DNA from: Vibrio rhodolitus
GTDB lineage: Bacteria > Pseudomonadota > Gammaproteobacteria > Enterobacterales > Vibrionaceae
Assembly: GCF_003350325.1 (NCBI RefSeq)
Contig: NZ_QLYZ01000013.1
Location: forward strand, 1 to 64,000
DNA: 64,000 bases
Direction of reading: 5' to 3'
Numbering within the stretch: the first letter of the stretch is position 1; every line of letters begins with the position of its first letter. Both the position numbers and the translations under genes were made by a program. Positions 57,211 through 64,000 of the stretch are shown piece by piece. Below the pieces are notes generated by a model. The model made no database searches, had not been told where the DNA came from, and saw nothing but the letters and a program-made list of their open reading frames with translations.

Positions 57211-58959
57211 CTACGCGTGATAGTTAAGGTAGGTTTCTGCCTCTGCGCGGGTCATATAGCGCGCTAAGGTTTTAAGAGGCACTTGGCGCAGGTCAACCAC
57301 GATAAGTCCATCTAAAGCATTGTTAAAGTCTGGGTCGACGTTAAAGCTAACTAATTTGCCATTGAGTGCTAGATATTGGCGCAGCAGAACAGGGATGCTC
57401 TTACCACTATCGATTCTTGCTATTACGCGAGAAAGCAGTTGGATATCGCCAAGAGCCGAGAGCATGCTCGTGCTCCATTGGTTGCTGGTGGTCGGTAATG
57501 GGTTTGACGGCTGAACTAGCTGAGCACAGCTTTGGTCATAATGATGTTGCTCGATAGAATCGACAATAAGTTGGCGCACACTATCGCTATAGTCATTGCT
57601 AATACTGACAGGACCAAACAAGTGTGTGTATTCAGGATTACGTTGCACAAATCCGGCAATCCCTTTCCAAAGCAGTAATAATGCGCTCATACTGCGTTGG
57701 TAGTCGGCATCAATTACCGAGCGGCCTAACTCTATCGATTTCCCCAAACGCTGAAGAAAAGCGTATTGATAGTTAAATAGTGTGCGCGAGTAGAGCCCAG
57801 ATAGACCTACTCGATCTATGATTTTGTCGACCAAACCTAAGCGGTAAGCGCCCACTAATCTTTGTTGCTGATTATCCCAAATAAACAGATGACGGTAATG
57901 AGCGTCATATTGGTCAATATCTAATGCGCGACCAGTCCCTTCGCCCACCGCTCTAAAGTTCTTTTCCCGCAATCGCCCAATCTCGTACAAGATATGCGGG
58001 ATATATTTGGCTCGAGTGCAATAAACCGAAAAATCGCCACTGTTAAGTAAGTGGTCACTTTCAGGAATGTTCTTTATGTCATCTAGGTAGCGTTCAATCC
58101 CAAGTGCTGGTGGAATGGGAAAGGCTTCTCTTGGTGAGTAAAAGCCTTGTTGATAGTGAGCGGTTGGCTGGAGCAAATAGGTATTTAAACGCAGATAGTT
58201 AACCAAAGCGTCATCATCAAGATTGGCCACTTCCTTATATTTAATTGATTCGCCAATGGCTATGTTAATCGGCGTTTGCGATTTATTAAGCAGTTCTCGC
58301 CCGAGCATTAAAGTGCGCAGTAAAGAGTGCACTTTGCCTGCCATATAAAAGCGCTTTGAGTTGAGACCATTAATAAACATCGGAATGGTGCAGGCTTTGC
58401 TTTTCTTAATTAGTGTTGCAACACTGCGGCTCCACGCTTTGTCTTCCAAGCGATTATTTTTGCTATCGACTAACTGCGACACTTCACCAGCAGGAAACAG
58501 CAAAAGTAAACCACCGCGATCTAGGTGACGGTGAGCAGCGCGCATCGCTTTCAGGTTGGCTTTGCATGCATCGTGTCGGTTAAATACATCGACACCAATA
58601 AAGAGCTCATCTAACTCAGGGACAGTTTTTAAGTATTGGTTGGCAAGGATCTGTACGTCACTGCGGATCTGCAGCAGAAGCTCTGCGAGTATGACTCCTT
58701 CGACGCAACCTAAAGGATGATTGGCGACAATAACGGTTGCCCCTTGTTGAGGAATGGACTCTAGTGAGCCTTTTACCACTTGGTAATCAATTCCCAGAAC
58801 TTCTAAGGTAAAGCGTAAAAATGTCTCGGTATCGCAATTGGCAGGACGCTGGGCATAAAATTTATCGAGCTGGTTTAATCCGGTCGCCCACTCGGCAACA
58901 TGCTCAGCTAATCCAAATGGTGTTTTACGTGGTAAACGAAAAGGGCTGCTCAATTCCAT
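57211..58959 (-). CDS. olsF: Ornithine lipid synthase OlsF (bifunctional acyltransferase)
   Basis: The 582-residue protein fuses a PlsC-type O-acyltransferase (about residues 60-270; NHPLGCVEG at 80-88 is the NHx4 motif, LLLFPAGEVS the third block) with a GNAT-like N-acyltransferase (about 305-500; FRAVGEGTGRALDIDQYDAH, LVGAYRLG). This is the layout of OlsF, which makes ornithine lipids in one protein: the GNAT part attaches a fatty acyl chain to ornithine and the PlsC part adds the second. In V. cholerae the locus-equivalent gene VC0489 is the reported olsF and is induced by phosphate depletion. The PhoB repeats upstream agree. The hemolysin-like name in older annotation is misleading. Confidence 0.88.
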   Translation of the reverse strand: MELSSPFRLPRKTPFGLAEHVAEWATGLNQLDKFYAQRPANCDTETFLRFTLEVLGIDYQVVKGSLESIPQQGATVIVANHPLGCVEGVILAELLLQIRSDVQILANQYLKTVPELDELFIGVDVFNRHDACKANLKAMRAAHRHLDRGGLLLLFPAGEVSQLVDSKNNRLEDKAWSRSVATLIKKSKACTIPMFINGLNSKRFYMAGKVHSLLRTLMLGRELLNKSQTPINIAIGESIKYKEVANLDDDALVNYLRLNTYLLQPTAHYQQGFYSPREAFPIPPALGIERYLDDIKNIPESDHLLNSGDFSVYCTRAKYIPHILYEIGRLREKNFRAVGEGTGRALDIDQYDAHYRHLFIWDNQQQRLVGAYRLGLVDKIIDRVGLSGLYSRTLFNYQYAFLQRLGKSIELGRSVIDADYQRSMSALLLLWKGIAGFVQRNPEYTHLFGPVSISNDYSDSVRQLIVDSIEQHHYDQSCAQLVQPSNPLPTTSNQWSTSMLSALGDIQLLSRVIARIDSGKSIPVLLRQYLALNGKLVSFNVDPDFNNALDGLIVVDLRQVPLKTLARYMTRAEAETYLNYHA

Positions 58960-59039
58960 ATGATCCTCGGCGTATAACTTGGTTATCGCAAGGGTAGGTA
59001 ATGGCTATTGCAGTGATACTTCAGTTTGGTGAGAAAGTA

Positions 59040-59068
59040 GTGACAGCTTGATGACGGCTCAATGACAG
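59040..59068 (-). promoter_or_regulatory. PhoB box: three 11-bp repeats ahead of olsF
   Basis: On the minus strand the sequence reads CTGTCAT, four bases, CCGTCAT, four bases, CTGTCAC (59068 down to 59040). This is three consecutive 7+4 units, the exact spacing of PhoB half-sites (consensus CTGTCAT). It faces olsF, whose ATG is 80 bases away, at a typical PhoB position. Confidence 0.88.
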
Positions 59069-59095
59069 CGCTGGTGGAAGGCTAGTTGGGGTAGC

Positions 59096-59125
59096 AAAAC
59101 CAAACCCGCTGGAAAGCAGGTTTGG
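59096..59125 (-). terminator. Terminator of the small gene at 59134
   Basis: CCAAACCCGC (59100-59109) pairs with GCAGGTTTGG (59116-59125) with one mismatch; on the minus strand TTTTGC follows. It separates this gene from the PhoB-controlled olsF unit. Confidence 0.87.
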
Positions 59126-59133
59126 TGATTTCA

Positions 59134-59577
59134 TTAAGCTTGAGCAATTTTTGCGTATTGGCGTAATAAATCGGTCAGTGTCGTTACCCATTCAAGCGTA
59201 TTTTCCGGGCTTTGCTTTAAGAGCGTTTCAACATGGTTACAATGAACTTGCAGCGGAATGGCGCGTTCAAGACGAAAAGAGATCGCGTAGAAATGCCAAA
59301 GCACTAAGCGTTGCATACGGAGAATGTTTTGCGCTGCATTTTCAGAGTCGGCGAATAGTGCAGGTAACTGGCTCAGTGCAATCGCGTTTAGGCGTAGCAT
59401 GGCATCCAATTGCGCCTCTTGCAGCTTGTCTTCAGACTCTGTCTCCTCTCCGTCAAAGGTAAACAGTTCACTCATGTACTCTTCAGGAACCAGGCGGTGA
59501 ATTAAGCGCAGGCTAAGCTCTTCCAGTTCTTCTCGAGAAGTATTAGATAAGTAGTCAAAGGTGTAGTCGTGCTGCAT
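59134..59577 (-). CDS. Small cytosolic helical protein (DUF3069-like)
   Basis: The 147-residue protein is predicted all-helical and soluble, with a strongly acidic part (FTFDGEETESEDKLQEAQLDAM, about residues 40-62) and LRMQRLVLWHFYAISFRLERAIPLQVHCNHVETLL. I think it belongs to the gammaproteobacterial family DUF3069, but this is recall and not a search. The function is unknown. It is a monocistronic unit with its own terminator, upstream of but not cotranscribed with olsF. Confidence 0.7.
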   Translation of the reverse strand: MQHDYTFDYLSNTSREELEELSLRLIHRLVPEEYMSELFTFDGEETESEDKLQEAQLDAMLRLNAIALSQLPALFADSENAAQNILRMQRLVLWHFYAISFRLERAIPLQVHCNHVETLLKQSPENTLEWVTTLTDLLRQYAKIAQA

Positions 59578-59736
59578 TGTCTTTATCTCATATTCAGTTT
59601 GCTGGCATTGTATCGAGTTTGTCGCGCTTTGCTAGATTTAGTGTCACTCTCTTATCGTCATTGCACTTAGTGATTGAATTTCCCTTGGATTTTGGATGGA
59701 TGTAAATCCGCTGATACAAAGCGGTTCGCACACCTG

Positions 59737-59752
59737 ACGATAACGTTTGCGG
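59737..59752 (+). promoter_or_regulatory. PurR-like half palindrome ahead of the purine permease gene
   Basis: ACGATAACGTTTGCGG shares the right half (AACGTTTGC) with the E. coli PurR consensus ACGCAAACGTTTGCGT but deviates in the left half. It lies 215 bases before the permease ATG in a 390-base gap that otherwise shows no genes. Position and gene content fit purine control, but the match is imperfect. Confidence 0.35.
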
Positions 59753-59967
59753 CAAAGGTTTAAATCACTTGTTTTCTGCCTCATTTACAGGTAATTTCGT
59801 CGCCTTTAAATGGTTCGGGGCGAAATTATCCCGCTGTTTAACCAGAATTATCCGCTTTGTTAAATTGCTATTAAAGACTTATTTCTACATCAAATGCATT
59901 GAATGATTAGTGAGAACTGATTGCTGCAACTTATGGTGTGAGGTCTAAAACGAAAATAGGAACTCCC

Positions 59968-61344
59968 ATGTCTGATAAGACTCCATCCGATGCTCAAAAC
60001 ATTGAGAATCGTCCTGTGACTGGCGCAGGTAAAATAGATTCATACTTCTCAATTACAGCTCGTGGCAGCAACGTTCGCCAAGAAATTCTTGCCGGTCTTA
60101 CGACTTTCCTTGCGATGGTATATTCGGTCATTGTTGTGCCGAGTATGTTAGGGGCTGCTGGTTTTGACCAAGGCGCGGTGTTTATTGCCACCTGTTTGGT
60201 CGCGGCATTTGGCTCGCTACTGATGGGCTTTTGGGCAAACCTACCAATGGCGATTGGCTGTGCTATCTCTCTAACCGCCTTTACTGCATTTAGCTTGGTA
60301 TTGGGACAAGGTGTTTCGATTCCTGTCGCACTTGGTGCGGTATTTTTGATGGGTGTGGTGTTTACCGCTATTACGGTAACAGGTCTGCGTCAGTGGATTT
60401 TGACTCACTTACCAGTGGGGATTGCGCACGGTACAGGTATTGGTATCGGTCTATTTCTACTATTGATTGCCGCCAATGGTGTTGGTCTAGTTGAGAAAAA
60501 TGCTGCCGCAGGTCTACCAGTGAAATTCGGTGACTTTACTTCTCTACCAGTATTAATGTCAGTACTCGGTCTAGCGGCGATCTTTGGTTTAGAGAAGCGC
60601 CGAGTGCCGGGTGGCATTTTACTAGTGATCATCGCGATTTCGGTATTTGGTTTGATCTTTGACCCTAATGTGCAATACCAAGGTTTCTTCGCGATGCCAT
60701 TGTTTGGTGGTGAGAACTCACTATTTGGCACTATGGACATCATTGGCGCCTTTAGTCCGTTGGTTCTACCGAGTGTGCTTGCGCTAGTGATGACCGCGAT
60801 TTTCGATGCCACAGGTACAATCCGCGCGGTTGCAGGTCAAGCTAACCTGCTAGATAAAGATGGCAACATCATTGATGGTGGCAAAGCGCTAACGTCTGAT
60901 TCAGTGGCAAGTATCGCCTCTGGCTTCTTTGGTGGTTCACCAGCAGCGGTGTACATTGAATCTGCAGCAGGTACCGCCGCTGGCGGTAAAACCGGTTTAA
61001 CTGCCGTTGTAGTTGGCTTGCTGTTCTTGCTTGTTCTGTTTATCTCACCAATTAGTTACCTAGTACCAAGCTACGCTACTGCGCCTGCGCTGATGTATGT
61101 TGGCTTATTGATGCTTAGCAATGTAAGCAAGCTGGACTTTAGCGATTCAATTGATGCGCTATCAGGCTTGGTATGTGCAGTATTTATTGTGCTAACTGCT
61201 AACATCGTAACCGGTATTATGCTGGGCTTCCTATGCTTGGTGTGTGGTCGAATCGTAGCGGGTGAGTGGAAGAAACTCAGCTTTGGTATCGTACTGCTAA
61301 CGCTAGTATTGGTTGGTTTCTACGCTGGTGGTTGGGCGATTTAA
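59968..61344 (+). CDS. NCS2 family purine permease (adenine/guanine/hypoxanthine, AzgA type)
   Basis: The 458-residue protein has about 13 membrane helices. [27 protein letters not shown] is the AzgA-subfamily N-terminus, [19 protein letters not shown] and [21 protein letters not shown] are the substrate-loop motifs, and [33 protein letters not shown] follows. NCS2 proteins symport nucleobases with protons. The COG2252/AzgA subgroup transports adenine, guanine or hypoxanthine; which one is not decidable here. Start at ATG 59968 is preceded by AATAGGAACTCCC. Confidence 0.88.
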   Translation: MSDKTPSDAQNIENRPVTGAGKIDSYFSITARGSNVRQEILAGLTTFLAMVYSVIVVPSMLGAAGFDQGAVFIATCLVAAFGSLLMGFWANLPMAIGCAISLTAFTAFSLVLGQGVSIPVALGAVFLMGVVFTAITVTGLRQWILTHLPVGIAHGTGIGIGLFLLLIAANGVGLVEKNAAAGLPVKFGDFTSLPVLMSVLGLAAIFGLEKRRVPGGILLVIIAISVFGLIFDPNVQYQGFFAMPLFGGENSLFGTMDIIGAFSPLVLPSVLALVMTAIFDATGTIRAVAGQANLLDKDGNIIDGGKALTSDSVASIASGFFGGSPAAVYIESAAGTAAGGKTGLTAVVVGLLFLLVLFISPISYLVPSYATAPALMYVGLLMLSNVSKLDFSDSIDALSGLVCAVFIVLTANIVTGIMLGFLCLVCGRIVAGEWKKLSFGIVLLTLVLVGFYAGGWAI

Positions 61345-61374
61345 ACCATCATCACAATTGATAGGTCTCTTGAG

Positions 61375-61404
61375 AAGGCTGGCGTATATCGTCAGCCTTT
61401 TTTG
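61375..61404 (+). terminator. Terminator after the purine permease gene
   Basis: AAGGCTG (61375-61381) pairs with CAGCCTT (61393-61399), extended by a wobble pair, and T residues follow. Confidence 0.88.
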
Positions 61405-61433
61405 TTTGTAGCTGAGATATTGCAGGTGGCAGA

Positions 61434-61466
61434 AACGAAAAAAACCTGACGAATTTCTTCATCAGG
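61434..61466 (-). terminator. Terminator of tRNA-Ile2
   Basis: CCTGACGAA (61445-61453) pairs with TTCATCAGG (61458-61466), and on the minus strand a T run follows. It lies 32 bases after the tRNA 3' end. Confidence 0.85.
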
Positions 61467-61497
61467 CTTTTCGAATTCTTTCTGTACCACAAAGAAG

Positions 61498-61573
61498 TGG
61501 TGGCCCCTCCCAGACTTGAACTGGGGACCAATCGATTATGAGTCGACTGCTCTAACCACTGAGCTAAGGGGCC
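61498..61573 (-). tRNA. tRNA-Ile2 (CAU, lysidine-modified; reads AUA)
   Basis: The 76-base gene (minus strand) starts GGCCCCTTAGCTCAGTGG, has anticodon CAT in CTCATAAT, and ends in an encoded CCA. Acceptor, D, anticodon and T stems are intact (GGTCCCCAGTTCAAGTCTGGG). The body resembles E. coli ileX, the minor isoleucine tRNA whose C34 is converted to lysidine by TilS, rather than elongator tRNA-Met. ileX also lies close to rpoD in E. coli. Confidence 0.93.
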
Positions 61574-61670
61574 GAATAGGTCAACGATTATAGGGGAAGC
61601 GGCTGGGAGTGTCTAGCCACTACCTAGGGTAAATCCGTTTAGTTTTTATTCAGTTAAACCACTTAGGTAC

Positions 61671-61698
61671 AAAAAAGGTGAGCCATTGCTCACCTTTT
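61671..61698 (-). terminator. Terminator of rpoD
   Basis: AAAGGTGAGC (61674-61683) pairs with GCTCACCTTT (61688-61697) around CATT; T residues follow on the minus strand. Confidence 0.9.
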
Positions 61699-61716
61699 GC
61701 TTTAATCGCTAGCGAA

Positions 61717-63579
61717 TTACTCATCAAGGAAGCTGCGCAGTGTTTCTGAGCGGCTTGGGTGACGTAGTTTACGTAGTGCTTTTGCTTCGATCTGACGGAT
61801 ACGTTCACGAGTTACGTCGAACTGCTTACCTACTTCTTCTAGAGTGTGGTCAGTGTTCATGTCGATACCAAAGCGCATGCGCAGTACTTTCGCTTCACGA
61901 GGAGTTAGACCTGCTAGAACGTCTTTAGTCGCAGCTTTCAGGCTAGTTGCTGTTGCTGAGTCTAGTGGTAGTTCTAGAGTGGTATCCTCGATAAAGTCAC
62001 CTAGATGCGAATCTTCGTCGTCACCGATTGGTGTCTCCATTGAGATTGGCTCTTTAGCGATTTTCAGTACTTTACGGATCTTATCTTCTGGCATTTGCAT
62101 ACGCTCAGCCAGTTCTTCCGGTAGCGGCTCACGACCCATCTCTTGTAGCATTTGACGCGAGATACGGTTTAGCTTGTTGATCGTTTCGATCATGTGCACC
62201 GGAATACGGATCGTACGTGCTTGGTCTGCGATAGAACGCGTGATCGCCTGACGAATCCACCAAGTCGCGTAAGTTGAGAACTTGTAACCACGACGGTATT
62301 CAAACTTATCAACCGCTTTCATTAGACCGATGTTACCTTCTTGGATGAGATCCAGGAATTGTAGACCACGGTTGGTGTATTTCTTCGCGATAGAGATTAC
62401 AAGACGTAAGTTCGCCTCAACCATCTCTTTCTTCGCACGGCGAGCTTTCGCTTCACCGATAGACATACGACGGCTGATGTCTTTAATGCTTTGAACCGTT
62501 AGAGAGGTCTCTTCTTCGATCATGCGTAGCTTAGTGATTGAACGACGGATGTCGTCTTCACTTAGCTTGATCTTGTCTGCGTATGGTTTGTCAGACGCTA
62601 GAATTTCATCTAACCAAGCTTCGCTTGATTCATTGCCTGTGAACAGAGTAATGAATGACTTCTTAGGCATCTTGCCGTATTCAACTGCAGCCTTCATGAT
62701 CAGGCGCTCTTGAGTACGTACACGTTCCATAGAAGTGCGTAGCTCTTCAACTAGGTAGTCAAACTGTTTTGGCGTTAGACGGAATTCTTTAAATACATCC
62801 AGTACTAGCTCGTGTGCAACTTGTGCTTTCGGGCTTTCTTGACCGTGCTCGTTCACTGCAAGCTGGTAGTTTTGGAATGTATTGCGAAGTGCTGTGAATT
62901 TTTCTAGCGCGACTTCAGGGTCGATGCCAGTATCTTCTTCAGCTTCTTCTGAATCATCATCACCATCTTCTTCGTCATCATCTAGATCTTCATCTTCGTC
63001 TTCTAGATCTGACTCTTGAAGTTCTGAACCGATGTGAGTTGCAGTTGGTGCAGTTGTTTCTTCTGCATCAGGGTCCACAAAGCCAGTGATAAGGTCAGTC
63101 AGGCGAAGTTCTTCCGCTTGGATCTTATCAAACTGCTCTAGGATGTATGGAATAGTACCAGGGTATTCCGCAACGGCATTTTGAACTTGGTTGATACCAT
63201 CTTCGATACGCTTCGCGATGTCGATTTCGCCTTCGCGAGTTAGTAGTTCAACCGTACCCATTTCACGCATGTACATGCGCACTGGGTCAGTGGTTCGACC
63301 GATTTCACTTTCTACGCTTGAAAGTGCTGCCGCAGCAGCTTCTGCCGCGTCTTCATCGGTAATGGTGTCATCATCATTAAGAGCAAGATCATCAGCGTCC
63401 GGAGCAGTTTCCACCACTCGGATACCCATGTCATTAATCATTTGAATGATGTCTTCAACCTGCTCAGAATCTACGATTTCTGCTGGCAGGTGGTCGTTAA
63501 CTTCTGCGTAGGTCAGATAGCCTTGTTCCTTGCCTTTAATGACAAGTTGTTTTAGCTGTGACTGCGGATTTTGATCCAT
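61717..63579 (-). CDS. rpoD: RNA polymerase primary sigma factor (sigma-70, RpoD)
   Basis: The 620-residue sigma factor has region 1.1 at the N-terminus, the 1.2 segment [21 protein letters not shown], an acidic non-conserved region (about 190-225, rich in Asp and Glu), region 2.3/2.4 [20 protein letters not shown], region 3, and region 4.2 [26 protein letters not shown] which reads the -35 box. It ends LRSFLDE. It is the last gene of the macromolecular synthesis operon (dnaG-rpoD), 98 bases after dnaG. Confidence 0.98.
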   Translation of the reverse strand: MDQNPQSQLKQLVIKGKEQGYLTYAEVNDHLPAEIVDSEQVEDIIQMINDMGIRVVETAPDADDLALNDDDTITDEDAAEAAAAALSSVESEIGRTTDPVRMYMREMGTVELLTREGEIDIAKRIEDGINQVQNAVAEYPGTIPYILEQFDKIQAEELRLTDLITGFVDPDAEETTAPTATHIGSELQESDLEDEDEDLDDDEEDGDDDSEEAEEDTGIDPEVALEKFTALRNTFQNYQLAVNEHGQESPKAQVAHELVLDVFKEFRLTPKQFDYLVEELRTSMERVRTQERLIMKAAVEYGKMPKKSFITLFTGNESSEAWLDEILASDKPYADKIKLSEDDIRRSITKLRMIEEETSLTVQSIKDISRRMSIGEAKARRAKKEMVEANLRLVISIAKKYTNRGLQFLDLIQEGNIGLMKAVDKFEYRRGYKFSTYATWWIRQAITRSIADQARTIRIPVHMIETINKLNRISRQMLQEMGREPLPEELAERMQMPEDKIRKVLKIAKEPISMETPIGDDEDSHLGDFIEDTTLELPLDSATATSLKAATKDVLAGLTPREAKVLRMRFGIDMNTDHTLEEVGKQFDVTRERIRQIEAKALRKLRHPSRSETLRSFLDE

Positions 63580-63677
63580 AGACGGTATCCAACTTAGTAT
63601 TTGGTGAAGGAATTAGTATGCGAGATGCAAACCATACATGTTAACAAATTAATTGATTGCTGCCTATACAAACAGGG

Positions 63678-64000
63678 TTACGCTTTCAAATCTAGCATCA
63701 GTGCTAGTAGCTCCCTTTTTTCCTCGGCTGATAAACCGACGCTTCTTTCTTTGGCTTGCAGATTGTCAATTTGTTTTTCGACGCACTGGGACAGAATCTT
63801 GTCCAATGAGTCTAAAAATATATCCATTTCATTGTCGTCATCGAGGGGAATTTGCCATCCCGCGAGACGTAACATTAGCGCCGATTGGCTACTATTTCGC
63901 CATTGCTCAAGCAATTGACCTGTAGTGATATTGGGGTGAGCCTGACAATATTCAAGCACTTCAAGCAATAAACTTAACCCCGGAACTGTTAGGTTCTTCA
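63678..64000 (-). CDS. dnaG: DNA primase DnaG, C-terminal part (partial)
   Basis: The last 107 residues of DnaG end at 63678, and the frame is open to the window edge. The segment LTVPGLSLLLEVLEYCQAHPNITTGQLLEQWRNS and the final helices (ERSVGLSAEEKRELLALMLDLK) match the DnaG C-terminal domain that binds DnaB, encoded at 3966. The zinc-finger and catalytic core lie outside the window. The order dnaG-rpoD confirms the call. Confidence 0.93.
   Translation of the reverse strand, partial: KNLTVPGLSLLLEVLEYCQAHPNITTGQLLEQWRNSSQSALMLRLAGWQIPLDDDNEMDIFLDSLDKILSQCVEKQIDNLQAKERSVGLSAEEKRELLALMLDLKA

Noticed and set aside
61498-61573. tRNA-Met from the CAT anticodon
   Set aside because: The acceptor stem (GGCCCC) and body match the minor isoleucine tRNA rather than elongator or initiator Met tRNA.

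Overview
The window is ordinary chromosomal DNA of a gammaproteobacterium, almost certainly a Vibrio (Vibrionaceae, large chromosome). Supporting this are the gene order (tuf-bfd-bfr; rpsF-priB-rpsR-rplI-dnaB-alr-pgi; tamA-tamB-ytfP-ppa-fbp-mpl; yqgF-yqgE-gshB-rsmE-dns-sprT-metK-tkt-epd-pgk-fba; pykF-deoR-glmS; dnaG-rpoD), the typical Vibrio families (TIGR03899, DUF2607/ZrgA zinc cluster, OlsF) and ERIC-type repeats. No prophage, transposase, integron or CRISPR array is visible. The genes are core, with a few accessory-looking stretches.

Layout. 1-3,000: end of EF-Tu, bacterioferritin and its ferredoxin, then the S6 operon with a likely S6:S18 autoregulatory leader. 3,000-9,500: an outer-membrane DUF481 protein, dnaB, alr, yjbQ, pgi, then a tandem array of 130-bp ERIC-like repeats. 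9,500-14,450: a TIGR03899 gene, a 34-codon membrane micro-ORF, and a minus-strand zinc-uptake operon (DUF2607, zrgA, zrgB, zrgC, zrgD) behind a perfect 27-bp palindrome containing a Zur box. 14,450-22,100: ytfJ, msrA, the tamA-tamB outer-membrane assembly pair, ytfP and a lipoprotein. 22,100-31,700: ppa, fbp, mpl, ubiX, a TPP riboswitch with thiBPQ, darP, pmbA. 31,700-38,300: a minus-strand block from ruvX to metK, with MetJ boxes ahead of metK. 38,300-44,700: tkt, epd, pgk, fba, with a long hairpin between epd and pgk. 44,700-53,800: mscS, argO/argP, yggE, a GntR regulator, pykF, a DeoR regulator and glmS. 53,800-59,600: a 127-bp ERIC element, a porin, an orphan TRAP solute-binding protein, olsF with three PhoB half-sites, and a small cytosolic protein. 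59,600-64,000: a purine permease, tRNA-Ile2 (CAU), rpoD and the 3' end of dnaG.

The most useful observations are regulatory: the Zur palindrome over the promoter of the zinc cluster, the triple PhoB repeat ahead of the ornithine-lipid synthase gene, paired TTTCGAA sites in the promoter of the glmS-linked DeoR regulator, the epd-pgk hairpin, and the tandem ERIC-like array. I see no wholly new multi-gene system. The least characterised material is the DUF2607 protein at the head of the Zur-controlled operon, the 34-aa membrane micro-ORF beside it, and the 0.9-kb glmS-porin intergenic region.
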